Shown here: positions 52,805 to 60,723 of the stretch, one piece after another | Layout of the letters: each line of letters opens with the position of its first letter | How positions within the stretch are numbered: position 1 is the stretch's first letter | Source: Hymenobacter sp. HSC-4F20 | GTDB lineage: Bacteria > Bacteroidota > Bacteroidia > Cytophagales > Hymenobacteraceae | Length of the DNA stretch: 64,000 nucleotides | Direction: 5' to 3' | Assembly: GCF_019599275.1 (NCBI RefSeq) | Contig: NZ_JAHZTD010000002.1 | Coordinates: forward strand, 124,001 to 188,000 | Made by a program: the position numbers and the translations under genes | Notes under the pieces: generated by a model | Database searches by the model: none | The model's input: the letters and a program-made list of their open reading frames with translations, nothing else | Told to the model about the DNA's origin: nothing

Positions 52805-55720
52805 TTACTCACTCACGGAAATCTGGATGTTGCTGCGGGTAGTACCCCCCTTCCCGTCGGGGGCTTCTAGCAGGCGGCGGTACTTTTCGGCTGTCTCGGC
52901 GGACTGTTTTTTCCCGTTTACCGTCAGGCCCGACTCATTTAACTGAAGCTGAAAGGCTTTGTCGGTGGCTCCAATCAGGCCATCCTTGCGCAATTCGGCC
53001 CGTACTTCATCCGAGTCTACGCGCGGTGCCCGGGGCGGGGCCGGGGGCAGCGGCACGCTCGGCGCACTCGGGGCGGGCGGCACTGGGGGCGCGGCCGGGG
53101 GTGCCGGCGCCAGCGGCGCGCGGGGTGGCCGGGGGGGCCGCCCCCCGCTAGTGTAGGTGGTGTTGCGCGAGGTTTGGGTGTTTAGTACGAAGGAGCTGCT
53201 GGCGCCCAGCTTCCGGCCGGTTTGCTTTTCCACCAGCCGCAGGTACTTGTCGCGCAGGGCCGTAGGCTGCTTCTTGCCGTTCACCGTCAGGGTGGTAGCC
53301 GTGAGGCTGAACTGGAAGTTATCCGAGTCTTTGATCAGGCCGTCCTTGCGCAGCTCCTGGCGCAGGGCATCTTCGGTAACGGAGCCGGGGCGGCGGGTAG
53401 AGCTGCTGGTGCCGGTGGCGCGCATGGTGCGCGCTACCCGCTCGGTTTCGCGGTGCGCGGCTTCCGTTTCGCGGTGGGCCGCCTCTGTGTCGCGGTGGGC
53501 CGCTTCCAGTTGCCGCTCCAGATCCTTCATTTCCAGCCCAAGCCGCGCAGCTTCGCGGGTGTCCTTGCGGCTTTCGGCAGCGGCTTGGCGGCGCGCCAGC
53601 TCCCCAATGCGGCGGGCAATATCGCCTTCCCGACGTGCCCGGTCGCCTTCCCGGCGGGCTACGTCGCCCTCGCGGCGGGCAGCTTCGCTGAGGCGGCGGG
53701 TGGCCTCCTCGTCCAAGCCGCCGTTCCAGCGGCCGTTGCCCAGGTGGCCCTCGGTAGCTTCCTCCCGGAGTCGCTCCCACTGGTCTTCCTGCTGTTCGCG
53801 CAGGGTTTCCTGCCGGTCGTGCAGGCGCTCCAAGGCTTCCTCCAGCTTCTCGCGCTCCTGGTCGGTGCGGGCGTTATTGGCAGCTTCCCGCAGGCTTTGC
53901 TCGGCGTGGCGCAAGGCTTCGGTGTGCTCATTGCGGAAGGTGAAGCCATTGCTGTGCCACTGTGGGTTTTCGCGCAGCTGGCGGCGGGCGTCGGCTACGG
54001 CCCGCTCGGCGTCGCGGCGGATACGGACGGTTTCGGCCTCGCTCAGCCCCCGGAACTGGAAGGAGCGGGCAAAGTTGTCATCGAAGTGGAAGTTGCTGTT
54101 CGACCAGCCGCTGGGGCTGGGTACCCGGATTACTTCTACCTGGCGCTCCGCCTTCTTGCTGTTCTTGCGGGCACCCTGGCCCGTGTCTACGGTTTGCCCG
54201 TTGACGGAAAGGTTGGTAAGGCGGCCTTTTTTATCTTTCTCGATAACCACCGTGCCCGCCCCACCCCGGCGCGGCTCCTGCACGATTACCACCTGGCGGG
54301 CATCTTTGCGCTTCTTCCTCTTCTCCTTGTCATCCTCATCGTCGACGTCTGCGAAGCTTGCGCCGCTGCCAGCGGCCAGGGCGGTTACTACCTCCTGCTC
54401 ATCGGCTTCAGGGGCCTCCGGTGCTTCAGCCGGCGCCGGAGCTAAACTGGCAGCCGGGCTAAGCGGCTGTAGCACGTCGGCGTCGGGGATGGTAAATTCA
54501 GCGGCTATTTCGCTTTTTTTCCGGGTAGTATCGGGCTCGGCAGCCAGAAAAGGCAGCCGCGAGAGGGCACTGCTGCCATCCACCAACCCGGCCGCCGGGC
54601 GCGGGTCGGCTATGGCCACGGCCGAGGTCAGGAGCACCAGGCCGCCCAGCACTACGCAGGCTGCCATGAACCCCTCGGAGAAAGTAGGCGCCGTGCGGCC
54701 TTGCACCAGCCGCCGGATGCGGCCCAGCACCGACCCATCGGGCCCCAGCGCCGACATGGCAAACTGGTTGACGGGCTCCGGCGCGGCGCTTAGCTCGGCC
54801 AGGGCGGCCAGGGCGCGGGCCACGGTAAGCGGGTTGCCGCCTACCATTGCCGTGGCGGCGTCGTCGCAGCAGTTTTCGCGCTCCGTGCGCAGGCAAGCCG
54901 TGATAAACCACACGGCCGGATGGTAGAAGAACAGCGTTTCGGCCACGGATTGCAACAGGTTCATGAGGTAGTCGCGGCGCTGCACGTGGGCCAGCTCGTG
55001 AGCCAGGATGGCTTCCAGATAGGTGGTACTCAGGCCCGTGACAGTGCCCAGGGGGAGCAGCACCATAGGCCGCAGGTGCCCCACCACCACGGGCACCCGC
55101 ACCAGCGCCGACTCCAGCAGTTCAATAGGGTGGTGCACTCCGGCGCGGGCAGCCAGAGTAGCCAGGCGCTCCTGCCACTCCTGGCCCAGAGGTTGCACCC
55201 GGTAGCGGCGCAGGCGCTGCACGTAGGCCAGCCCCCCCAGCAGGCGGAGCGTCATAGCCAGCAACCCCAGCAGCCATGCCGCCACCAGCACGGGAATGTT
55301 CTGGTCGAAGTATATCAGCCAGGCCCGCAGGCCGGTGGGGGCTACCTCGGTGGTCAGTACCTCCGGCGTGGTCACGATACCATCGGAAGGCACGATAGCC
55401 GCGCTGCTGGCTACCCCAGTCGTGACGATACCATCTGCCAGCGGAGTGGCTTCGTCCTCTACCATGTAACCAGCTACTGGCCTCACTTCTGGGGGCGCAG
55501 CCACGTAGTAGCGCACAAACGTAACGCCTGCCAGCAGCAGCAGCACGACCAGCCCGAGGCCGGCGGTGCGGTAGCGAACCTCCGCGCTATGCTTGCGCAA
55601 CAGTAGCAGCAAACCGGCTAGGGCCAGGGCTACCACGGCGCCCTGCCACAACGAGTGCACTAACGTCCAGCCCAGGGCGCGTACCAGCGCGGGCGGCAAC
55701 AATTGTTCGAGCCAGTTCAT
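52805..55720 (-). CDS. M56/BlaR1-type membrane peptidase with coiled coil and duplicated C-domain
   Basis: A 971-residue sensor-protease. The N-terminal M56 domain has four membrane segments (about residues 10-30, 45-65, 140-165 and 355-370) and the zinc motif AHELAHVQRRDYLMN (HExxH, about residue 240). BlaR1-type proteases cleave the partner repressor in response to a signal. After the last helix comes a very long cytosolic or periplasmic part: charged coiled coil with heptad-like RREGD and HRETEA repeats (about 570-760) and then two copies of an ELRKDGLI...NGKKQ module separated by a Pro/Ala-rich linker. No penicillin-binding sensor domain is present, so the signal is not a beta-lactam. It overlaps the BlaI gene by four bases. 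Confidence 0.9.
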   Translation of the reverse strand: MNWLEQLLPPALVRALGWTLVHSLWQGAVVALALAGLLLLLRKHSAEVRYRTAGLGLVVLLLLAGVTFVRYYVAAPPEVRPVAGYMVEDEATPLADGIVTTGVASSAAIVPSDGIVTTPEVLTTEVAPTGLRAWLIYFDQNIPVLVAAWLLGLLAMTLRLLGGLAYVQRLRRYRVQPLGQEWQERLATLAARAGVHHPIELLESALVRVPVVVGHLRPMVLLPLGTVTGLSTTYLEAILAHELAHVQRRDYLMNLLQSVAETLFFYHPAVWFITACLRTERENCCDDAATAMVGGNPLTVARALAALAELSAAPEPVNQFAMSALGPDGSVLGRIRRLVQGRTAPTFSEGFMAACVVLGGLVLLTSAVAIADPRPAAGLVDGSSALSRLPFLAAEPDTTRKKSEIAAEFTIPDADVLQPLSPAASLAPAPAEAPEAPEADEQEVVTALAAGSGASFADVDDEDDKEKRKKRKDARQVVIVQEPRRGGAGTVVIEKDKKGRLTNLSVNGQTVDTGQGARKNSKKAERQVEVIRVPSPSGWSNSNFHFDDNFARSFQFRGLSEAETVRIRRDAERAVADARRQLRENPQWHSNGFTFRNEHTEALRHAEQSLREAANNARTDQEREKLEEALERLHDRQETLREQQEDQWERLREEATEGHLGNGRWNGGLDEEATRRLSEAARREGDVARREGDRARREGDIARRIGELARRQAAAESRKDTREAARLGLEMKDLERQLEAAHRDTEAAHRETEAAHRETERVARTMRATGTSSSTRRPGSVTEDALRQELRKDGLIKDSDNFQFSLTATTLTVNGKKQPTALRDKYLRLVEKQTGRKLGASSSFVLNTQTSRNTTYTSGGRPPRPPRAPLAPAPPAAPPVPPAPSAPSVPLPPAPPRAPRVDSDEVRAELRKDGLIGATDKAFQLQLNESGLTVNGKKQSAETAEKYRRLLEAPDGKGGTTRSNIQISVSE

Positions 55721-56136
55721 GGGGCTTCGTCGGTTGAGGGTGGGGTAGTATCGTTTTGAATTTCGATGTCGTTGAGCAGGCGCCGGATCTGGGCCAACTC
55801 CTCGCGGGAAGTGCGACGGTTGCCCAGCGCCTGCATCACCAGCTTCATGGCCGAGCCTCCGAAGGCCGATTCCACGAACTTATCGAGCAGCAGGCCCTGG
55901 GTTTCCTCTTCCCGCACAGCAGCGCGGTACACGTGGGTTTTACTTTCGTCGTCGCGCAGCACCAGGCCTTTGTCGAGCATTAGCTGGAGCAGCTTGAGCG
56001 TGGTCGTGTAGCCCACGTCGCGCTTGCGGCTTAGCTCGTCGTTCACGAACCGGACGGTGCTGGGGCCGTGCTGCCAGAGCACCTGCAAAATTTCCAGCTC
56101 CGATTCAGTGGGTTTAGGAAGGGGGGATTTACTCAT
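55717..56136 (-). CDS. BlaI/MecI/CopY-family transcriptional repressor
   Basis: A 139-residue winged-helix repressor. LTKPTESELEILQVLWQ-type start (KPTESELEILQVLWQHGPST), the recognition helix area VRFVNDELSRKRDVGYTTTL and KLLQLMLDKGLVLRDDESKT, then a C-terminal dimer domain. BlaI proteins bind palindromes as dimers and are inactivated when cleaved by the cognate M56 protease, encoded here by the next gene, with which it overlaps (ATGA). Upstream are three TACGA-N6-TCGTA palindromes around a promoter, the probable operators. Confidence 0.92.
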   Translation of the reverse strand: MSKSPLPKPTESELEILQVLWQHGPSTVRFVNDELSRKRDVGYTTTLKLLQLMLDKGLVLRDDESKTHVYRAAVREEETQGLLLDKFVESAFGGSAMKLVMQALGNRRTSREELAQIRRLLNDIEIQNDTTPPSTDEAP

Positions 56137-56235
56137 TGCACAAGGGGTAAGCGGTACTAGATTAGACGTCTGCCTGACGCGCGTCCGTTGCCTGTGGTTG
56201 GTTTCCTTCGCGCCGGAAAGCAGGCAGCTGGTTGC

Positions 56236-56251
56236 TACGAATCAGTTCGTA
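56236..56251. promoter_or_regulatory. Operator O1, TACGA-N6-TCGTA
   Basis: Perfect 5+5 palindrome with 6-nt spacer. It lies just downstream of the -7 element and covers the likely transcription start of the BlaI/M56 operon. Confidence 0.8.
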
Positions 56252-56254
56252 CAT

Positions 56255-56285
56255 CAAACGTATACGAAACATATCGTAGAAGCAA
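56255..56285 (-). promoter_or_regulatory. Promoter TTG-N20-TACGTTTG of the BlaI/M56 operon
   Basis: On the minus strand the -33 TTG is at 56285-56283, then 20 nt, then -7 TACGTTTG at 56262-56255, the Bacteroidota primary sigma consensus. The -7 box touches operator O2. Confidence 0.75.
56263..56278. promoter_or_regulatory. Operator O2, TACGA-N6-TCGTA
   Basis: Perfect copy of the same palindrome, filling the spacer between the -33 and -7 boxes, where a bound repressor would block RNA polymerase. Confidence 0.8.
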
Positions 56286-56293
56286 GTTTAATC

Positions 56294-56309
56294 TACGATT
56301 TTTTTCGTA
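56294..56309. promoter_or_regulatory. Operator O3, TACGA-N6-TCGTA
   Basis: Third perfect copy, just upstream of the -33 box; its spacer is six T. Centre-to-centre distances of the three are 27 and 31 bp, close to three helical turns. Confidence 0.8.
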
Positions 56310-56436
56310 TAATATTCCAAAGAAAAGAAAAGCAGCCTGTTACAGCTGCTTTTTTCAAACTCGCTCCCGCCTTCAGCCTACAGGCTGAAACCACCAGTAC
56401 GGGGGGCTGCGAGCCAAGTGGCTTTCCTCCTGCTGA

Positions 56437-56793
56437 TCAGCGCCGCCGCTCCAGCGTAATGCGGGCCCGGTGGCAAATACCGCCCAAGGGGGGGTTGAAC
56501 TTCGACACACTGACCCGCACTCCGCTGATGTAGGGAAACTCCTCCAGCACCCGGTCCAGCACGCGGTGGCCCAGGTGCTCCAGCAGGCGGGCCGGAGCGC
56601 GCATTTCCTCCGCTACTACCCGATAAAGAATTTCATAGTTGACGGTTTCGCGCAGCTGGTCGGAGGCCCCGGCGGCGTGCAGATCCGTGTCGATGTAAAG
56701 GTCCACGCCGTACTTATTCCCGATTTTCTGTTCTTCGTCGTAGTATCCGTGAAAGGCGAAAAACTCCATGCCTTCCAGTGCAATCTGGCCCAT
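56437..56793 (-). CDS. folB: Dihydroneopterin aldolase FolB
   Basis: A 118-residue enzyme of folate synthesis; it splits dihydroneopterin to 6-hydroxymethyl-dihydropterin and glycolaldehyde. It begins MGQIALEGMEFFAFHGYYDE, the family signature FFAFHGYYDEEQKIGNKYGV with the conserved HG-x-x-x-E-E. VNYEILYRVVAEEM and LEHLGHRVLDRVLEEFPYIS are the usual later motifs, and VRVSVSKFNPPLGG (with KxxPP) is the active-site end. The active-site Glu, Tyr and Lys are present. Alone on its strand. Confidence 0.95.
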   Translation of the reverse strand: MGQIALEGMEFFAFHGYYDEEQKIGNKYGVDLYIDTDLHAAGASDQLRETVNYEILYRVVAEEMRAPARLLEHLGHRVLDRVLEEFPYISGVRVSVSKFNPPLGGICHRARITLERRR

Positions 56794-56901
56794 GTGATAA
56801 ACTGATGAGTGGTAAAACGTATGGCCAGAACTTCAGGCCAGAACTGGGGGTAGGCGTACGGCAAGCTGGCTAGTACCAACCCAAGCCTATCCTACAAAAC
56901 A

Positions 56902-56931
56902 ACGAAGCCTGCCCCGGAAGGCAGGCTTCGT
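56902..56931 (-). terminator. Hairpin terminator after the DivIVA-like gene
   Basis: ACGAAGCCTGCC (56902-56913) pairs with GGCAGGCTTCGT (56920-56931), followed on the minus strand by a T-rich run. It is 31 bp after the gene stop. Confidence 0.85.
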
Positions 56932-56961
56932 GTTTGCGTATAAAGGAGGGAGCAAGCGACC

Positions 56962-58008
56962 CTACAGCTCATCGAAAAACGACTTTTCTCCGAGTGCAGC
57001 GGCCGTAGCGAAGCTCGGCTGGCCGGGGTGCGTCACGGGGGCGGGCTGATTAATTTCGGGGTGGCTGGGGCCGATGGGCTGAATATCGGGCGCCGGGGGC
57101 TCCACGCGCGGCGCATCGGGCTCGGGCACACGGGAGGGGCTCGGCGGATCGATGTGCGGGGCGGGCGAAATGCCGGGGTTTTCGCCTGGACTGCCGGGGC
57201 GCTCAATTTCGGGGCCGGGCTGCTGGGCTGGGGCGCCGGGGTCTGGCTGCTGGCCGGGCTTGGGATTGTAGCCGGTGGCCGCACCCGTTTCGGGCGGGGC
57301 TGAGCGTGCCGGAGCGGCGGCGGGCTCGTTGAAGAAAGCAGCAGAGCCGCCCGCTACAGCGGCGGCAGAAGAAGTAGAAGCAGTGGAAACGTACATGGTA
57401 GCGTCGGGGTTAGGTGAGTCGTCGGCGGGAGAGTGCGGACGGTTCACTTTTACGCTTGCGGCCCGGGAAAGGATGGCCGCCGTACTGGTTTTCGGCCGGC
57501 TACGGGCCTTTTCCACCTTATCCAAGGCATCGGAAGCTAACCGGTGCAAATCACGCGTGAGGCCGTCGAGCAGGCTCTCCAGGCGCTGGCACTCCTGGCC
57601 CAGCCCGTTCACCTCCTTCTGCATGTCGGCAATGGTGCGCTCGGCCTGCTGGTAGGCGTCATCTACCACACTGCGGGCTTTCTGGCGGGCATCGGCCAGC
57701 AGCTGCTCGGCCTGTAGCTGCGCCTCCCGGATGCGCAGCTGGGCATCGCGCTGGGCTTGCTCCGTGATGCTGTTGCCGGTGTCTTCGGCCGTTTTGAGGG
57801 TGCGGTAGAGGCTGGTTTCCACCTCCCGCATCTTTTGCACCTCCTGCGTGGCGTGGTCGAGCTTGAGGCGCAGTTCCCGGTTTTCGTCGCCCATCCGCTC
57901 CCACTGCTGGGAAAGCGTCAGCAGGAAAGCCTGTACTTCGTCCTTGTCTAATCCCCGAAAGGCTTTTTCAAAGGTTTTTTGCCGGATATCGAGGGCGGTA
58001 ATTTTCAT
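56962..58008 (-). CDS. DivIVA-domain coiled-coil protein
   Basis: A 348-residue protein starting MKITALDIRQKTFEKAFRGL, the DivIVA N-terminal domain (membrane-curvature binding, KxFxxxxRGxDxxEVxxFL). A long coiled coil (about residues 30-200) follows, then a low-complexity Pro-rich tail (about 260-330) and the end LGEKSFFDEL. DivIVA-like proteins mark cell poles or septa; in Bacteroidota their role is less clear. The ATG at 58008 is preferred to 58059, which would add a Pro/Thr stretch. It lies between folB and the WD40 gene, all on the minus strand. Confidence 0.88.
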   Translation of the reverse strand: MKITALDIRQKTFEKAFRGLDKDEVQAFLLTLSQQWERMGDENRELRLKLDHATQEVQKMREVETSLYRTLKTAEDTGNSITEQAQRDAQLRIREAQLQAEQLLADARQKARSVVDDAYQQAERTIADMQKEVNGLGQECQRLESLLDGLTRDLHRLASDALDKVEKARSRPKTSTAAILSRAASVKVNRPHSPADDSPNPDATMYVSTASTSSAAAVAGGSAAFFNEPAAAPARSAPPETGAATGYNPKPGQQPDPGAPAQQPGPEIERPGSPGENPGISPAPHIDPPSPSRVPEPDAPRVEPPAPDIQPIGPSHPEINQPAPVTHPGQPSFATAAALGEKSFFDEL

Positions 58009-58120
58009 GGTTGATGGGGTAATGGGGGTAGTAGGCGCTGAGCAGGGGGCGGGCGGCAACCAAGGAAGAACCTCGGCCTATTGTACGGCGGTTTCGCGTT
58101 TTCACGCGTCGCACTCCTCG

Positions 58121-59047
58121 CTACTCACTACTAAGCTGCCACACCGCGAGGCTGCGGTCGTCGCTACACGAAACTAGCCGATTCTGCCTTCCCGGCCAAA
58201 ACAACTTGTTCACGGAGGTGCCGTGGCCAGCGTGGCGGGCCCGGTCTACTACCCGCAGCAGCTCCCACGACTGAGCGTTCCAGAGCTTGATGCTTTTGTC
58301 CATGCTGCAGGTAGCTAGCAGCTGCGCATCCGGGGAAAAGGCCAGGTGGTTAATGGTGAACATATGGGCTACGATGCTGCGGTGCTCCTGGTAGCCGGCT
58401 GCTACATCCCAGATGCGCAGGTGCGCGTCGCGGCCGGCCGTGAGCAGGTAGCGCCCATCGGGGGAGTACTCGGCAGTAAACACGGAATTAGTAGCACCCT
58501 CAATGACGCGCTTAACCCGCAGGGAGCCGGCATCCAGCACCCGCACCCGCCAGTCGGAGCCTCCCACGGTTAGCTCCCCCCGCTGCTCGTGCAGGGCCAG
58601 GCAGCGCAGGCTTTTCTCGGAGAGGCGCAGCAACGTCTCCACCCTAAAGTCATCGGCCCGCAGCACGGCCAGCGTACCATCGGCCAAGCCCGCGTAAAGG
58701 CGCTGCTGGCGGGCCGAATATACTATAGCAAAAATGGCCGTGGCGGGCAGGGCGGTGGCGTAGACCAGCTTCTTCGCCGCTAAATCAATTACCTGAATGC
58801 CCTGGAAGTTATGGCCCAGCACCAGCAGGTTGCGCTCGGGCAGGTGCAACAGCGCATATACCGAATTTTCTACCTTGGCCACCAGTTCTCCGTCTTGCTC
58901 AGGCGCTGCCACATTCCAGGCCGCAACCAAGCCATCGGCGCCCGCCGAGTAGAATGTTTCCTGCCCGGCCGTACCCGCCAGGGCATACACACAGTCGCGG
59001 TGGCCGGTAAGGGTAGCGAGTTTCTGAACGTGGGGGCGAGAGGGCAA
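58121..59047 (-). CDS. WD40-repeat beta-propeller protein (TTG start)
   Basis: A 308-residue protein of seven WD40 blades, cytosolic. Repeats: KLATLTGHRDCVYALAGTAG, TFYSAGADGLVAAWNV, LYAGLADGTLAVLRADD, LRCLALHEQRGELTVGGSDW, VFTAEYSPDGRYLLTAGRDA, LRIWDV, and HLAFSPDAQLLATCSMDKSI with KLWNAQSWE. WD40 propellers bind partner proteins. The TTG at 59047 is chosen because a TATCTTTG promoter lies at 59088-59095, so translation cannot start further upstream in the longest frame (to 59575). A recurring TGAGTGAA tract lies in the leader. Confidence 0.85.
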   Translation of the reverse strand: MPSRPHVQKLATLTGHRDCVYALAGTAGQETFYSAGADGLVAAWNVAAPEQDGELVAKVENSVYALLHLPERNLLVLGHNFQGIQVIDLAAKKLVYATALPATAIFAIVYSARQQRLYAGLADGTLAVLRADDFRVETLLRLSEKSLRCLALHEQRGELTVGGSDWRVRVLDAGSLRVKRVIEGATNSVFTAEYSPDGRYLLTAGRDAHLRIWDVAAGYQEHRSIVAHMFTINHLAFSPDAQLLATCSMDKSIKLWNAQSWELLRVVDRARHAGHGTSVNKLFWPGRQNRLVSCSDDRSLAVWQLSSE

Positions 59048-59087
59048 TTGGGAAAAGAGTAGATGAGTGAATGAGGGCGTGAGGGCG

Positions 59088-59095
59088 CAAAGATA
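59088..59095 (-). promoter_or_regulatory. -7 element TATCTTTG upstream of WD40 gene
   Basis: TATCTTTG on the minus strand (59095 to 59088) fits TAnnTTTG, with a TTG 22 nt upstream. It decides the start of the next gene, as the leader from here to the TTG is about 35 nt. Confidence 0.6.
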
Positions 59096-59248
59096 CCGCC
59101 GAAGCACTACCCAGGCACAACATTGCTTTTTACGAAGCCCTGTCCTCCGAAGCAAAGCCAGGAAGCTGGTTTCCATCGAGTGGCTATTTGACGTCCTTGA
59201 TCTTCGCGGGATGCGCAAAAGGCGGCGGATGGCAGTTTTTCTACGGAA

Positions 59249-59944
59249 GTGTACCTTCACCCACTCACTCATCCTCTTTTTCAGCCCTTGCCGCTCCACT
59301 CCCTCTCCCCTATTTCGCAGACCGCCGCCCTGGGCCTGTGGCACCTCACGGAAACCGCCGAGGAGTTGTGGCCTCTGCTGCCGGCCCAGGCGCACTACCT
59401 GGCCCGTTACCCCGATGGGCGCGACGAGTTGCGGGCCCGGCAGTGGCTGGCGGGCCGGGTGCTGGCCCATCAGTTGCTGCGGGAGCTGAACGATACGCCC
59501 GCTACCCTTCACAACGACCCCAATGGCCGTCCTTACTTCCCGGAGTTGCCCACCTATGGCGTGTCCCTCTCGCACTCAGGGGAGTGGGTGGCCGGCTTAC
59601 TTTCTACCCAAGCGGCGGTTGGCATAGATATTGAGCTAGTACGCCCGAAAGCGCAACAGTTGGCCCGCCGGTTTCTATCGGAAGCGGAGCAGGCCAATGC
59701 CGGCAGCGAACCAGCTACCTATTGTCTCTACTGGAGTGCCAAAGAGACGCTCTACAAGCTGCACAGCCGCCGGGGCCTGGTGTTTAAAGAGCAGTTACTG
59801 CTCAGCCCGTTTGAGCTGCGGGAGGCAGGTGTATTGACGGGACACCTGTTGCTCGAAAACTTCCGCAGCCACCACCAGATTCACTACCTGCGCCCACATC
59901 CCGACTACGTGCTAACTTACGCCATCGGTGACGTGGTGAGGTAG
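59249..59944 (+). CDS. 4'-phosphopantetheinyl transferase superfamily protein
   Basis: A 231-residue enzyme that transfers phosphopantetheine from CoA to carrier proteins. The family core is seen: VSLSHSGEWVAGLLS, then AAVGIDIELVRPKAQQLARR (GIDIE, Mg2+ site) and YCLYWSAKETLYKLHSRRG (WxxKEA-like). The Asp, Glu and Lys active-site residues are there. It is of the longer Sfp type, with an N-terminal half (ELRARQWLAGRVLAHQLLRE). The GTG start at 59249 is uncertain; a TTG at 59287 is also possible. Its target is unknown; no NRPS or PKS is in view. Confidence 0.85.
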   Translation: MYLHPLTHPLFQPLPLHSLSPISQTAALGLWHLTETAEELWPLLPAQAHYLARYPDGRDELRARQWLAGRVLAHQLLRELNDTPATLHNDPNGRPYFPELPTYGVSLSHSGEWVAGLLSTQAAVGIDIELVRPKAQQLARRFLSEAEQANAGSEPATYCLYWSAKETLYKLHSRRGLVFKEQLLLSPFELREAGVLTGHLLLENFRSHHQIHYLRPHPDYVLTYAIGDVVR

Positions 59945-60032
59945 TGAAATAGTGAGTCTGCCGGTCTTACGCGCTTATTCACGAGCACTACCTTTAACTC
60001 ACTTCCTCACCTGCTTCCCTAATTCATCTCCC

Positions 60033-60644
60033 ATGTCCCTTCGCCGCATTTCCATTGTTGCTGCCGCCGCTCTGCTTTTCTGCACCGTTGCGGTTGGGGT
60101 AGCCCGCGCGCAGGGCAGCCGCTCCGTCACTGATTTCAGCCTGAAAAACAGCGCTAATACCGAAGTAGCCCTGAAAAGCTACGCCGGCAATAAGGCAGTG
60201 GTGGTCGTCTTCGTAAATCCGGCCTGCGCTTTCTCCAAGCTCTACCAGAGCCGGCTGAGTGCCCTCAGCACCGAGTACGGCGCCAGGGGGGTGCAGTTTC
60301 TTTTTGTTAACGCTCCTATTAACCTGGAAGCCAGTGCCGATACCGGCGAGGCGGAGAAGCTCAAAATCAAGACCACTGGTAGCATCGACCTCCCCTTGCT
60401 GACGGACGAAGGTCAGAAAGTAAGCACCCTACTGGGGGCCACCAAAACCCCTGAGGTAGTGCTGCTCCAGCCCCTAGGGGACGGATTTGCGGTGCGTTAC
60501 AAAGGCGCCATTGACGATAATCCGCAGGTAGAAAGCTACGTGAAGGAGCGCTATTTGGCACAGGCCCTCGACCAAGTGCTGGCGGGCCGCACAAGCGGTA
60601 TTGCCGACAAGCGGGCAGCCGGCTGCCTGATCAAGAAATTCTAA
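60033..60644 (+). CDS. Exported redoxin (thioredoxin-fold) protein
   Basis: A 203-residue exported protein (signal MSLRRISIVAAAALLFCTVA, ending ARAQ) of the AhpC-TSA/redoxin group. SVTDFSLKNSANTEVALKSY, AVVVVFVNPACAFSKLYQSR (peroxiredoxin-like with a single Cys at the active site, no CxxC), VQFLFVNAPINLEASADTG, and TPEVVLLQPLGDGFAVRYKG follow. A last Cys sits near the C-terminus (AAGCLIKKF). It could act as a peroxidase or electron carrier in the periplasm. The ATG at 60033 is set by the signal peptide. Confidence 0.8.
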   Translation: MSLRRISIVAAAALLFCTVAVGVARAQGSRSVTDFSLKNSANTEVALKSYAGNKAVVVVFVNPACAFSKLYQSRLSALSTEYGARGVQFLFVNAPINLEASADTGEAEKLKIKTTGSIDLPLLTDEGQKVSTLLGATKTPEVVLLQPLGDGFAVRYKGAIDDNPQVESYVKERYLAQALDQVLAGRTSGIADKRAAGCLIKKF

Positions 60645-60669
60645 GGCTTGCCGTAACCCCTCTAACAAC

Positions 60670-60708
60670 ACTGGGGCCGCTGATAATCTATCAGCGGCCC
60701 CAGTCTTT
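60670..60708. terminator. 16-bp perfect hairpin terminator between convergent genes
   Basis: ACTGGGGCCGCTGATA (60670-60685) pairs with TATCAGCGGCCCCAGT (60689-60704), loop ATC, T tail on the plus strand. It lies between the redoxin and SirB1-like genes. Confidence 0.9.
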
Positions 60709-60723
60709 TGTAGGAAGGCTTAT

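Larger units (their letters stand above)
56137..56436. other. 300-bp intergenic control region of the BlaI/M56 operon
   Basis: No gene is seen. It holds the promoter and three palindromic operators for the minus-strand operon (56236-56309). The rest, 56310-56436, follows the end of folB and is without clear structure. Confidence 0.7.

Noticed and set aside
53020..53150. GC-rich tandem repeat as a regulatory element
   Set aside because: It is the Pro/Ala-rich linker of the M56 protein, explained by coding.
53157..54926. 589-codon Ser/Arg-rich open frame on the plus strand
   Set aside because: Mirror of the repetitive coiled coil of the M56 gene; its composition follows from that.
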